From Thuidium tamariscinum (Eukaryota > Streptophyta > Bryopsida > Hypnales > Thuidiaceae): 64,000 nt of DNA. Each line of letters starts with the position of its first letter. The first letter of the stretch is position 1. The stretch spans positions 11,714,098 through 11,778,097 of the forward strand of contig OX344756.2 in NCBI GenBank assembly GCA_947034885.2. The letters are read 5' to 3'. Under the pieces are notes generated by a model that saw only the letters and a list, made by a program, of their open reading frames with translations, made no database searches and was not told where the DNA came from. The translations under genes and the position numbers were made by a program. Of the stretch, positions 40,462 through 56,537 are shown in pieces.

Positions 40462-41774
40462 TTAATCATCAGGTGAGAGAATGTGTCTGGTACTTGCTTC
40501 AGATCGATGGTGGATAGCCTGGCGTGTCCTCACGTGACTACCCGAGGCCACTGTTGAAGATGAGAACGGCACCAGCGCACCAGGAGTTTGCAACCTGTCG
40601 ATCGGATCCTGCACGACTTTAAAATACAGTGTCCCGTCTGAGCGAGTGTTGTAAATTGTATTAGGGCAGTGCTGCTTCAAGAACTTCTTCACAGGCATTT
40701 TGCGGATGTGTATCGGTAACTGGGACATCATCAGCTGCAGTTGAGCGGTGAGGCTGGCCATGTGACTATCTCTTATGGCCACGATTGCTGCTGATCTCGA
40801 CTCCACTGCAGCCGACGAATGAAGGCAGCGTAGGTCAGGTTATTTGTCTCCTATGAGAGGGCAGTAAGCTAACTGCAGAATACTGCTTACTTCTCTCGTG
40901 CACTAGCGTCGAAAAGACAAAACAGCTGCTTCAACAAATTTCACACATATTCGTGAAGGCTTATACTATTAGGAGACTGTAAACTAAACATCAATTACGA
41001 AAGCGTTAAGAGCTTGTCCACCCTGATGAGAAACCAAAGCATCCACCCTGAAATTCACTATCAGTGTTCTCAGAAAACTGAATATTCGCGCTCTCCGGTT
41101 TCTAGTTCAATCAGTATAATTTGAACGTTTTTGTAATGTGTTTCAATCTTCCTATGTTCACTTACGGCTTCAAGAACAGCACCTTCAAAGGCAGAGCCAA
41201 AAAAACGAATGCGGTCAAAATCAACCCAAAACTCAATCGAAAATTTGTGGGATCAAGAAAATCCCGTTCTCCGGTGAATTGTTCAAAAGTCAGAAGTCTA
41301 TTGCACGATCAATAAGAGCTTTGTAGAGCGAAAATTTATATGCCAGAAAGGCTATCAGGGATTGGAAACACTACAAGCATTTCTCAATAATTAATCGAAG
41401 GGCGGTAGACAGGGGATAATTCAACGGGGACTTTCCGGTAGGCTATTTTCTGTTTGTGCGCTAAAATCACCCCGGCTCCGCAAGAGCTTCCGAATCGGGC
41501 AATTCCTGATCCCCCACAACCTCTGAACATGTAGGCCAAGAAATGAACCACTCGTAGTCACTGAAAAGAACACCATCACTGCCACAGGGGGAGCATGCAG
41601 AAAGAGAAGAAGCTCACCTATCAGGTCTACGGCGTCGCACATAAAGTTCGCAACGCGCTTCTGCTCTTCTAAATCTTCCATTTCCTTTTCTCCAGCATCT
41701 GCCAATGACATGAATTCAACTGGCACCGATTCACGGTGCTCCCTCTTCACTGTGCTATTCTTCGGCTGCTCCAT
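40462..41774 (-). CDS. Borealin-like small protein (chromosomal passenger complex), tentative
   Basis: Two exons on the minus strand, 41774-41618 and 40805-40462, join in phase 1 to give 166 residues. The region VANFMCDAVDLI-VESRSAAIVAIRDS is predicted helical and is followed by LTAQLQLMMSQLPIHIRKMP. That resembles the Nbl1/Borealin N-terminal coil, in which a helix ends with LP-x-x-(I/L)-R-x-M. Borealin binds INCENP and Survivin and guides Aurora kinase at mitosis (family knowledge). The C-terminal half has NTRSDGTLYFKV and LQTPGALVPFSSSTVASG, which I cannot place firmly. The 812-bp intron is long for this gene. The start is the first ATG of the frame. The identity is a motif-level guess; a small helical protein of another family is possible. 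Confidence 0.5.
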
Positions 41775-43259
41775 TTGCCTCCTATTCTCTTACCTCCCAA
41801 CCCCCGAACTCAATTCTATCCATCGAATCACCTCGTAAATGCGACCAGATAGAGACTTAATCGCAATCTCATAAACCGATCAGATTCGCTCCAATCCTCT
41901 CCAAAGTGTTTTACCATGGCCGCAAAGTCTCACCTCACTCCCATTTTCTCAAAATAGAACTAATTTTCACAAGGTAGGCAGCTTTCGAAAGATACTCAGA
42001 ACCTTGTTGTAGCTGAAGAATTCATAATATGCGGTGACAAAGCTCTACGAGATTGGCAGGATCTTTGAAGTGAGCAAGGGCGAGACGAAGAGCGAATCGA
42101 AGGAGAATGGAGACAATGTGAAAGGGAGAGTCCGTAACCAGGTACACCGGGCATAAACAGGTTATGTCAGGTTATCAACTGTAAGTAAGCCTGTTAAATG
42201 CGTTGGTTATTCATCTGTGAAACCTGTGTACATTGTGGCACGTGTAGAAAAATCTACATCGAGTACGGGTTCTAAGGGGACCAAAAAATTAAAGGGATTT
42301 ATTCTAGAAAGTTAACTTGTAGATGTTTGAAACAAGATGTATAGCTCTTGTACACTTTAGTAACTATTGATGTACAACAAAAGTAGATATTTATATTGTG
42401 TGGAATGTCGATTAATTAGTATGGGTCCCCTTAAAACTCCTATTTAATGTAGATGTGTTATAAATTCATAATAGATAATGATTTTAATTTTTTGAAGTTT
42501 GTATTAGAAAAAAAAATGTTGGACATGATTTTTGAAAGTAAGGATATGGTCAAATATGCAAAATCTCCATAGACCTTGAATTGATTAAGAAGCATGTAGA
42601 TTTAAAGATTTACATAAAATTTAATGTTTTTTGACCTTAAGATTGGTATCATTTGACCTTAAGACTCTCATATGTTTACTAAAGTCTCCATTGTTTGGAA
42701 AAATAATTCAAAATTTCAAGTGAAAAAAAATGTTTTACATAAATCAATGATGTAGATGTTTTGAAAGAGTTTGAGGTATGAACTATAAAATTTAACTTTT
42801 TATTAGCTTTTGCAAAAATACTTGAAGATTTATTATTGATCCTAAATAAAAAAATTCTTTTCATATAGAGAGGATTGAATGATCAAGTACTAAATAGAAT
42901 GATTTATAAAATAAATCAATAAAGTTGTCTAATAAATCATCTAATTGTATCAATAAGTAACAACAACAAAAAAATTATGCTTAGATTTCCTATACATTTG
43001 TATCCTACCACTCCAAAGCCAACTTCAAAATAATCCAACCAATAATTGTATTATACTATGATTATGACTATGATTATGACTAATTTGTATATTGCAATGA
43101 CTATTTCTTTTCAAAGGCATGCAATATAAAAATCAATAAATATCAACCCTTGATACAAAATTTGAAATTTATTAATTTATGGAGTACACCATCAAGTGTT
43201 AGCGATCTTTACAACAAGTGCTAGAGGTACTATACATATCCTATCTATAAATAATCCAC
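41775..43259. other. 5' flank of the Borealin-like gene and AT-rich spacer
   Basis: Higher-GC upstream region to about 42.25 kb, then AT-rich DNA with a duplicated ATGATTATGACT motif near 43048-43081. No gene is seen. Confidence 0.45.
42276..42430. mobile_element. Possible short MITE with GGGGACC ends
   Basis: TCTAAGGGGACC at 42271 is mirrored by GGTCCCCTTAA at 42424. The inverted match is short (about 9-10 bp) and the flanks do not give a clean direct duplication, so this is a weak call. Confidence 0.35.
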
Positions 43260-43263
43260 TTAA

Positions 43264-44188
43264 CCCCTAAAGGACCAACCCTTTGTTTTTGGCAACATAA
43301 CTTTTTTGGGTAGGTACTTGTGAATGGAGTTTTTAATATTTTTCTTTGAAATTTTTACACAACATGGGATCTAGGAATATCTTTAAGGCCCAACAATTTT
43401 CATAACTTTTGACCACATTGTCAAAAAGTTATTGCATAATATGTTGCTTTTTTCTCAACTCGGGCAGTTCGGGCAGATCTGAAAAAATCACTTTTTTGAA
43501 AAATTGAAATTTGAAATTGGTTTGTCAAACTTATATATACATGGAAAGCTTTAAATCATTCTAATTTGATCAATGAGATGAAAGTTATGAAGTTTTTTAG
43601 TTTGTGGGCAGTTATGGATTCTTTACTTTGAAATAAACTTTGAAATCGTTTATCTAACTCAATTTTCAATATTTTTGAAAAACTATAAAAACATTAGATG
43701 TAGATATTTTATTATAATGTCACAACCGTTAGGATTGTCATTTTTTAATTCTATAATTAAATTCTTAACAATTTAGTATATTACATGATTCACTACTTCT
43801 TTCTACTTACTATTTTTTTTCTATATGTTGTACAATTCCAAATGATTTGAAATTTTTTGAGCACGTAGCCAACTTGTTCTTACTAAAGAATCCAAAGAAG
43901 CACAACCATTTTGACCATTTTTTCATACAAATCAGACCTTCTGAACAACAGCTGCCCAATTTTCAGCAGGGTTCAAAAAATGAATTTTTCAAATTCAAAC
44001 GCTAACATCTTGCAATCCACACGGTGGATTCTTCTGAAATTTTTTCCACATCATTTCTATCTACTTTACTACAAGATCCTACGGTTACATTTGTCCAAAA
44101 ATATTTTTTTTCTAAAACTTGGTACTTGCACTAAAAATGACAGTTTTGGAGAGTTTTTAGTGGAAACATAGTCAAAGAACTTTAGGGG
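43264..44188. mobile_element. TTAA-flanked miniature DNA transposon, piggyBac-like
   Basis: The element begins CCCCTAAAG right after TTAA (43260-43263) and ends CTTTAGGGG right before TTAA (44189-44192). A TTAA duplication next to ends opening with CCC is the piggyBac hallmark. The 925-bp interior has no transposase frame. It shares ordered blocks with the next element: TTTCTTTGAAATTTTTACAC, AAGGCCCAACAATTTTCATA, CTTTTGACC and GGGCAG. Confidence 0.7.
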
Positions 44189-44565
44189 TTAATACATTCA
44201 AACCATCACAGTTAGCAATCAAATTAATTTTAAATGACATCACTAAAATGGTGAGAAAATAATCTACATATATGGCTTGTTGTTCAAAGAAAACTAAAAA
44301 ACAACAAAACCATACTTCCATTCATTGTCATTGTGTAACTCCAATATAAAATATCTCATAATATTCAATTAGTTATAATAATGATTTTTCGAATAAACTC
44401 ATTAATGAATAATATACTCTTCACAACAAAAATCAACATATTCAAAAACAATAAACTCTATAACAAAAGTAGCATAAAATAGCTCATAGTTTTCCTTCCA
44501 AACACATACATGCAAGTAGTTTTGATAGGATAGTCAAATCCTTGTCCATATGTTGATTCAATTAA

Positions 44566-45137
44566 CCCCTAAAGGACGAAACTGCCTTTTTTGGCATCAT
44601 AGTGATTTTGGGCAGCTCAATACGGATGGAGTTTTTTTTTCCTTTGAAATTTTGACACAATGTGTGCCTGAGCAATAGCTTTAAGGCCCAACAATTTTCA
44701 TAGCTTTTGACCTCATGGTTAAAAAGTTATGGCATGACAAGTGATTTTCTCTACTCAGTGGGCATTTTGGGTAGCCCAAAAAACTTCTTCAAAAACCATT
44801 TTTTTGGTCAAAATCTCATTGCCAAATTTTTTTTCCAAATGGATTATTTTTCTTTTTGTTGAAAATTATTTTCCCTATTTTCTACAAATTAAAATGTTAA
44901 AGCTTGTATTTCTTAGGAAAAAACTCTATGTCCAAAAAATATCCTAAGAAATACAAATTCAAAAGTTATAGGACTCCAAAATCAAAATGCAACCAAACTA
45001 CTATGAATTTCTTGCAATCATTCATAGGTATGAAAAAAAAGTAATTTTCTATCATAAAGGTTTTGTTCTTTACATTAAAAAATGACAATTTTGAGTGTTT
45101 TTTGAAGAAAAAATGGCCTTTGGACTTTAGAGGTTGA
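44566..45137. mobile_element. Second, diverged copy of the TTAA-flanked element
   Basis: Starts CCCCTAAAGGACGAAACTGC after TTAA (44562-44565). It ends near GGACTTTAGAGGTTGATTAA (45122-45141), a decayed right terminus. Its interior follows the 43264 element (CCTTTGAAATTTTGACACAA, AAGGCCCAACAATTTTCATA, GCTTTTGACC) but is shorter. No ORF. Confidence 0.62.
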
Positions 45138-45141
45138 TTAA

Positions 45142-46509
45142 CCATTGACAAGATGACACATGACACTTTTGACATGATAATCTTTACCAAGAAAAAAATT
45201 TATGTCTTTTCACAAGATGGCATGTGACACTTTTGATAATCATCTCTACCAAACTTTAGAGAAATTGTAGACTCTCCGTAGGGTTGCCATGAAGTGTGGA
45301 GACAAACCCTTTCATTACATTTATTTTGCTTGAGGAGGAACTTTTCCCCTATTTTTGCACCTCCTTAGACCCCTGAATGTCAAAACATTCATTCTCAAGT
45401 ATAGGTAGTTAAATGGAGGTTGGAGGTTTGTGACAAGTGTTGTTTTATATTTGAAAGCACTCCCAAAGCACCTTCTTTTGACGATTGTAGAATAGAAAAC
45501 TGAAATATACTTTTTGGAACTTCCAATATTCAGACAAGGTGAATCTCTATTTTTGTCAAAGATTCCCACTTCCAAATAATTGAGTAGGCTTCACAAATAG
45601 ACCATTTTGTTGAATATTGGCGGCCCTCTAGAGAGTCCAAAATTTCTGTAATGAAAGAGGCAACGTCACTTCTTACAAGATGATGACATGAAACACTACT
45701 GACTATTACTTTGGAATTGACTTTGGAATCTCATCATCATCAGTACGTAGGATAGTCTGGGTACACCAATTGAGCCCTGGAAGCCGTCTTAAGTCACGTC
45801 AACCTTGACAACTAGTTCAAGAATTTATCATTGCTTCTCTTTCTCTCTCACAACAAATTTCCTTTTTCAGATGCAGTGGAGTCCAATGATCGAGAGCGCC
45901 ATCGTCTTGGCTGCTTAGCTTGCTCGCTTTTGAGTTGAAGGCTCTGATCAGTTGGAGGACTTCACGTACGACCGTGATCGATTTGTGAGCTGACTAGCTT
46001 GACTCCGATTCTCCGAAAGCCAATTCAAGAGCAGGCACGTTTGCGGAAGCTTACCTGGTGTTTTTTGTATGCACAATTCTTCGTCCTTTGGCTACAGCCA
46101 AAAGACTTTGGCTGTTAAGTTTTTGCTGAAGGAAGTTTTCATTCTTCTCGGTAGCCAGCTTCCTGCTGTTAGGATATTAAGACCAATATTGAAATTTGAA
46201 TGAGTATTGAATTGAAGAAATGGCTCGCTACTTCTCAAAAATGATTAAAGAAACACTGATTTTACCGGGGAATCGTCACCTTTGCATGCTGCACTTTCAC
46301 TCCAGATTTGACACATTTTCTTGAATGTCGCGCGGTCAATTCTTGTCCACATTACTCCTGAGTTCCGCTTTGTAAGTTAGTCTTTTCTTTTCTGTTCGAA
46401 AACAGAGCGCAGATTGAATTGCACTGGAGTTTTGTGTTTGGAAAGAGAGTGTACATTGCATCAGCTTGGTGCAATCCAAGGATCGAACATATTTGAACGA
46501 AGGACTGGG
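45142..46509. other. Spacer and 5' region of the glucosidase gene
   Basis: AT-rich to about 45.65 kb, then moderate-GC DNA that is probably promoter and 5' UTR of the glucosidase. The in-frame extension upstream of 46510 starts with TTG at 46414 and is not called. No other gene. Confidence 0.45.
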
Positions 46510-51071
<4,562 letters not shown>

Positions 51072-51963
51072 ATCAGTTTCTGCGTCCTCAACTCCTCATC
51101 TCGTGCTTTGACTGAGGACAGGTAACTATCAGTTTGAATACCTCTGACTCAAAACCTAGAACACCAATTATCTATTGTGATACTGTCGTGCGCTTTTTGG
51201 ATATAGTTCATATTAAAGAATTAGACATCCTCTCCCTCTTTCAATAAGACTCCAAGCTTGCACTCCTGTACGTTGTCAGGTTCTACAGCTTCCATCGAGA
51301 AACAGTCACTCGTGCTCCTTAGCATCATAGATCGGCCACGAAGCCATATTAGGTGCACCTTTTCACCTCTTCTGCCATTTCCTCGCTAGTACGTCTTTTG
51401 ACTTCCCTTAGCTTAACGAAGCGAAGTGCTGAGTCACTGAATTTCGTGTGCCTATAATCTATCCCATCTGCTTGTTGAAGAGACATAATTACCTGGTGGT
51501 AGTAGAGCTCATCTGAGTCTAATCCTACTCCTCGGAAGCCTTGTCAGGACTGCAAATTCTCGTTGTGACTTCCTTAGAAGTCATCAATGTAAGGCTGTCA
51601 TAATTTATATGTGGCTCATTACTCGAGCATCTTGTTCGTTTTATGGTTTTCAATCCAACTTCTTTGTTAGGTACATTAAGTGCAACTGAAGTTCTCCGGG
51701 TTTTTATGCGGATGGGTCGAAATCATTTGCCGTATCTGCATGTGCGAGATGACTAACACTGAAATTAATTAAGCAAGCACCAGAGTTTTGTGAATCCCTG
51801 TTTGGACAAGTGGATTCAGACCTAGCATTCCTGCAGGCCACACGCGACATGCCCGGTATGCAAAAGAGCCCTCAGGAATACCAAGAGCATAACTATATAG
51901 ATGATCAACTCAGACATTTTACATTGGAACACCACGGAGAACACTTAAAGCCTGATGGGTAAC
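51072..51963. other. 3' flank of the glucosidase gene
   Basis: Moderate-GC sequence with no coding frame, presumably 3' UTR and spacer. Composition drops at about 51.96 kb, where the AT-rich island starts. Confidence 0.45.
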
Positions 51964-52440
51964 TTAACCCCTAAATGTGCAAGGCACCATATTTTGGTGT
52001 TGACTAAACTTTGAAGTTGTATAAAATCTTATGAATGTATTACATTTAGCATTTTTTTGTGTGGTTGAATACCCTTTAAAGTTTATTTAAGCATCAAAGA
52101 TCCAATTTCCAAGAAAAGTGTTCATGTTGTTTTCAAATTTCCATTTTCCATTAAAGATTTTGTGCAAGGGTGTCCATTGCAAATCCAAATCCAAATCCAA
52201 ATCCAAATCTTGATTTTTTGGTGTTTGAGGTTCATGGAAATGAACCTCAAATGCACTAAATCTTGAAGAAAAAATCACATTGGAAATTCATATTCATAAA
52301 TAATTGTATGGTGGATTTTGAAAAGGTGTAACTTGATTGTAGTTGAATGCATGTTATTTCTTTAAATAGACTCATATTTTCTCATAAGTCATAACCTCAA
52401 TTTTAGATTTGACCGAAGTCCCTATAATTCCCTATGTGGG
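51964..52440. repeat. Left end of a dispersed AT-rich repeat with TTAA-CCCC start
   Basis: Begins TTAACCCCTAAATGTGC and matches the copy at 5491 over several hundred bases. Its right end may be near 55330-55350, where TTTTTGAAGAAAAAATGACC resembles the right-end region of the 44566 element (TTTTTTGAAGAAAAAATGGC). In that case about 3.4 kb would include the 52471 insertion. Confidence 0.5.
52181..52209. repeat. AAATCC hexamer microsatellite
   Basis: Nearly five perfect AAATCC units inside the dispersed repeat. The 5491 copy has no such expansion at the matching place. Confidence 0.9.
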
Positions 52441-52470
52441 AGATTCTTGAAGGTTTGAACATATAATTAT

Positions 52471-53328
52471 GGGTGATTGCAAGGAGCACATATACTATTT
52501 TTTGTCACATCTTGCATGCTTAATTGTTTTTTGATCATAACTTTTGCATTCTAGGTTTAAATGACTCAAAATTCATAGTAGATGATTGCAAGAAACACTT
52601 CACATTTTTGTTTCAAAAATGCAATTTTGGGCCATAAAATTGGTTGTACTGCACGATACTACCAATATTGCGCATCAACACTACACTTACAATTCTTAAT
52701 TGTTGGATCAAGGTGCCTGCAAATCTAGACCATCTGTCAATAATATGTAGTACTATAGACTACTACAAAGTACTACAGAGGCTACTAGTAGCAGAAAATA
52801 GCAGAAAAGGGATTTGTCAACCTTTTCATTTTTAGTAATTAAAAAAAATCAAGAAATGATTTTTTTTTAAATTCATTTTTTTAGATAAGTTTGTGATCAC
52901 ATTGCAATAAAAAATTCCTCTATGAAATTTTTTCCCTCCTTATAGCCTTTGTACCTAGGGAGGTCACTTTGACCCTATGTGTACAATAGACATGTTGCTA
53001 ATTTCATAAAAACTCATTGTCACCCCCCTGTAATGTTAGTAAACCTCCAACTTGTCCAATTTGTGACTTCAAATTTGGATTTTGGGGGCAAAAATAGGAC
53101 TTAAAACCCCCCAAAATGGCCAAAGTAGACATCCAATTGAGGGCAGGTTAAAAATGGGAAATAATTTTGAAAATTTTGAAAAAATTATTCAACATTCAAA
53201 ACTTTTGTTTGCACTTTAATTCCAAGTTTCAAGCCAAACGAACAAAATATGCAAAAGTTATGCACAAAAAACTACATGTTGGAGGTCAAGGGGACAAAAA
53301 ATAGGACAAGTGTTTCTTGCAATTACCC
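52471..53328. mobile_element. Non-autonomous element with GGGTGATTGCA ends
   Basis: Left end GGGTGATTGCAAGGAGCAC; right end GTGTTTCTTGCAATTACCC. TAT on both sides could be the target duplication. The left 110 bp are homologous to the inverted right end of the 56587 element (CTATTTTTTGTCACATC; TAACTTTTG; AATGACTCAAAATTCA). So this family has long, patchy inverted ends. There is no ORF. It interrupts the older 51964 repeat. Confidence 0.65.
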
Positions 53329-56152
53329 TATTTCAAGTACTCATTACTATTATAGACCTCAATAATTTTTTTGGCTATTCTTAAAAATGCTTTACTATTA
53401 AAAAATGGCCTCTAATTTTTGTCACAATTACTAATTTAAGGGGGGAGTAAGTCTATTTAGTATCAGTTTGGATTTGAAATTTGGAGGGTATGATCTTCTA
53501 GTTAGACTTCTAGATAGCTATTGTTCAAAGAAATTTTAAAAATAGCTAACTATATGTTGTATAGAAGTCCAAAACGTGAGCTTCTTTTTGCTTGCATTTT
53601 AAAATATGTAAAATAATATTTTAGTGATTATTTTAATCAATGACCATATCTATATAGAAAACTTGTTACCAATGAATATTTTTTCAATTTAAAAAATATA
53701 TATATTACTAGAAATTAAAACATCAAATTGTCTTTTTTCTTGAGATTTTGCACTTTTTTAGTTGTCCTATACAAAGAATTTTCTATATATCATCTTTATT
53801 GGATGCAATCTTCTTATATGTGTATACATTGGCCAAATTTTAAAAATTTGTTTCAATCTTGTTTTTTGATTTTAAAGTACTTCAAAAATGACACATGAAT
53901 ATTGCAATAATATAGCAAAACCAGCAATTGTTTCTTGCAATCACCTTCACGACCCATGTACACAACTCTTGTATTATATGCAAGGGTCATCATCATTAAA
54001 ATGGCTTAGAGGATGGCTTTTGTTAAAATTTTATCAAATTAAAAAGACCAAAAAGTTAGATGACGGCCAAATTAAAAGAAAATTATATGTAGAAAATGTT
54101 GCATTACATACATTTTAGAAAAATACTCATTATATATATAAAGAATTTAAACACTTAAACATAGCTTTTTAAAATCCATACAAGGAGTTTTATCCAATTA
54201 AAATTAAATTTTTATTAAAAAGCCCTCAAAGTTGGGTAGCTTCACTAGCTTGGCCTATGATACATGTATTAAAAAATTTATATAATTAGGCTTTTAATGC
54301 TATTATTATCCTCAAAGAATATTAATTTCATATATATAATTACATTTTTGGATTCCTTGTTAAAAGGGCTACAAGAATTTCCTACATTGAAGCAAATTAT
54401 ATACTTTGAGAATAGATTAAAATGCATTGAAAGTAATTATAATCAAGGCCATATAACATAGGAGTTATGGAGTACATACCTAGGCTTCATGATTTCAATT
54501 TTTCGCAAGATTTTTTAAAAATATTAGGAAAAATTGATTGAATTCAAATATAATAATTTTTTATTTCAATTATTAATGCCTATAAGCAAAAATTATGCCA
54601 TAGAAAGTCCAAAATATGCTTAGGCACCTAGCTAAAAACAAACTTTAACATTAAAAAAAACTTAAAACTTTGTTTCTTAAAGATCTTATTTTTGTTTGTA
54701 TGTAAAGATCTCATTCATTCCATCTGGACAAGTAATTTGAAAGTAATGATTGAAGCTTTTTATTTGGCAAGCAATTTTAGCTAATTCTTGAGAAAATAAT
54801 GCATTGAATCCATTTTTGAAATCAATAATTTAAAAAACAAACAAATTGCATGTGGTTTAGTTTGTCTTTTAGAAGAGTCTCATTATTTGAATCAGTAAGT
54901 TTTAATTCCAACTTAAAGCTATCAACAATTTATTTTTTCTTTCTAATATCTTGTACCTCCTTCGACTTAACAATTTCTTAAGGATTGAAATTACACAAGG
55001 GAGAGGAATAAAAAAATTCCAAAATTTTGACTTAAAAATTTTCATTGAATAATTCTTTTTAATTCACAATATATTGTACTAATAATTTGAGTTGAGAAGA
55101 TTCAAAGTCTTCTAAACTATTCATATTTGAAAAATAAAATCTCTCTTAGTCTTTACATTAAATGCTTATATCAAATGAAAAATTCTATCAAAGATTTTTT
55201 TAAACTTTCAATAATTTTCATATCACTCTAGTTCAACATCCTACAATTGGAAATGAAAAAAATAATTAAAAGATCTTTTTCTTTGCATTGAAAATTTTAG
55301 TTTTGAGCACTTTTTGAAGAAAAAATGACCTAGGGACATCAATCTTTAAAGGACCAAAGGATAGTATAGGTTTTCAAAATTGTGAAGAAAAATTATAAAA
55401 TGCTACTTAGAAGAAGAATATAATAATTACTTTAAAACAATCATTAAAAATATGGTTCATAGATTGTATCTATATAGTTAGATCAACTAGATGTGAAAGG
55501 TATAAGTATATGAAGGAATGGACTTATTTGTCCACATTTCTATTTTAAATAAAATCAAGATTTCAAGATTTTGGTTTCAAAATTACATTATTCTCATGAA
55601 ATTAATGTTAGTACTTTTGGATATGTATTTTTAAAGTTGATATTAGCCATAAAAATTATTTACATCATCATGTTTGATACTATAATCTTCATCCATAGTG
55701 ATCTATCACTACTATGATTTTTTAGTATGCGTTTAAAATTACTAAATTTCTTTTGTGTTTTTTTTATTGTATATATTTTTTGGTTTTCATTTTATTTCTA
55801 GTTTCATTTTCTAATTATATTCTATTTTTTCATTTTTTTGATATTTTTTGTATTTCTTATTTCTTATTTTTTAATTTAATTATAATCCATTTTTTCCACT
55901 CAAAATATTTTGTTTTCATTATGCTTTTTAAATTTTATGCTTGTTATTTTTGGGTTTTTATTCTTTTGTATCTTTATATTTGTTATTTCTTTTGGTTTGT
56001 TATTTACTTCTAATTCCATTTTCTACTTGTGTGTCTACTTATAATATTTTGTTTTCAAAATTTTAAAATTCTTCAAAATGAACATTATATACCATTAAAG
56101 TTGAAAGCTTGTAACCAAATTTCAAATTATATTTTAGTGATGCAAATACAAT
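53329..56152. other. AT-rich island, no gene seen
   Basis: Stops in all frames. The one longer ORF (55753-56013 plus) is a poly-T-driven Phe/Leu/Ile string and is not called. GTTTCTTGCAATCACC at 53928 looks like another end of the GGTGATTGCA family without a partner I can place. Confidence 0.45.
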
Positions 56153-56383
56153 GGTGCTAGTATGTGAGCATGAAAGTGTGAGCATGTGAGCCTTGAGCAT
56201 ATATATAAGTATGTATCATGCAACCATTGAAGGTATTTATAACATAAACACCTATAATATGGGTACTTATAACATATATGCACTATTAACATAGAAGGTT
56301 ACTATAATATATATACTTATATCATAGGTGTATAGTCTTCTAAGCTTCTAGGCTCACACTTTTATGCTCACATAATAGCAACC
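56153..56383. mobile_element. MITE with about 30-bp inverted ends, first copy
   Basis: Left GGTGCTAGTATGTGAGCATG continues AAAGTGTGAGC; right GGCTCACACTTTTATGCTCA continues CATAATAGCAACC. These pair with two or three mismatches. The interior is (TTATAACATA)-like. No ORF. Confidence 0.7.
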
Positions 56384-56537
56384 CTATGTTTTGTAGATAG
56401 AATGTTTTTTCAGTCACCTTTTCTTAAGAATTAAAAAACATTTCAATTTTATAAAATTAATTTGGAAATTCCCTTATTCAGAGGAGATTGAAACTTCATC
56501 TTTGAGGAAGAAAATAATTATTAACATTCACAAGCAA

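Noticed and set aside
40255-40476. Plus-strand 73-aa ORF with a PKKKRKR nuclear-signal-like stretch
   Set aside because: It overlaps the end of the minus-strand Borealin-like gene, has no family signature, and the basic run comes from an A/G-rich stretch.
46414-46509. In-frame extension of the glucosidase
   Set aside because: Starts with TTG and adds no signal peptide; the ATG at 46510 is preferred.
55753-56013. 86-aa hydrophobic ORF resembling a membrane protein
   Set aside because: It is a T-rich low-complexity stretch yielding Phe/Leu/Ile/Tyr by base composition alone, inside a gene-free island.
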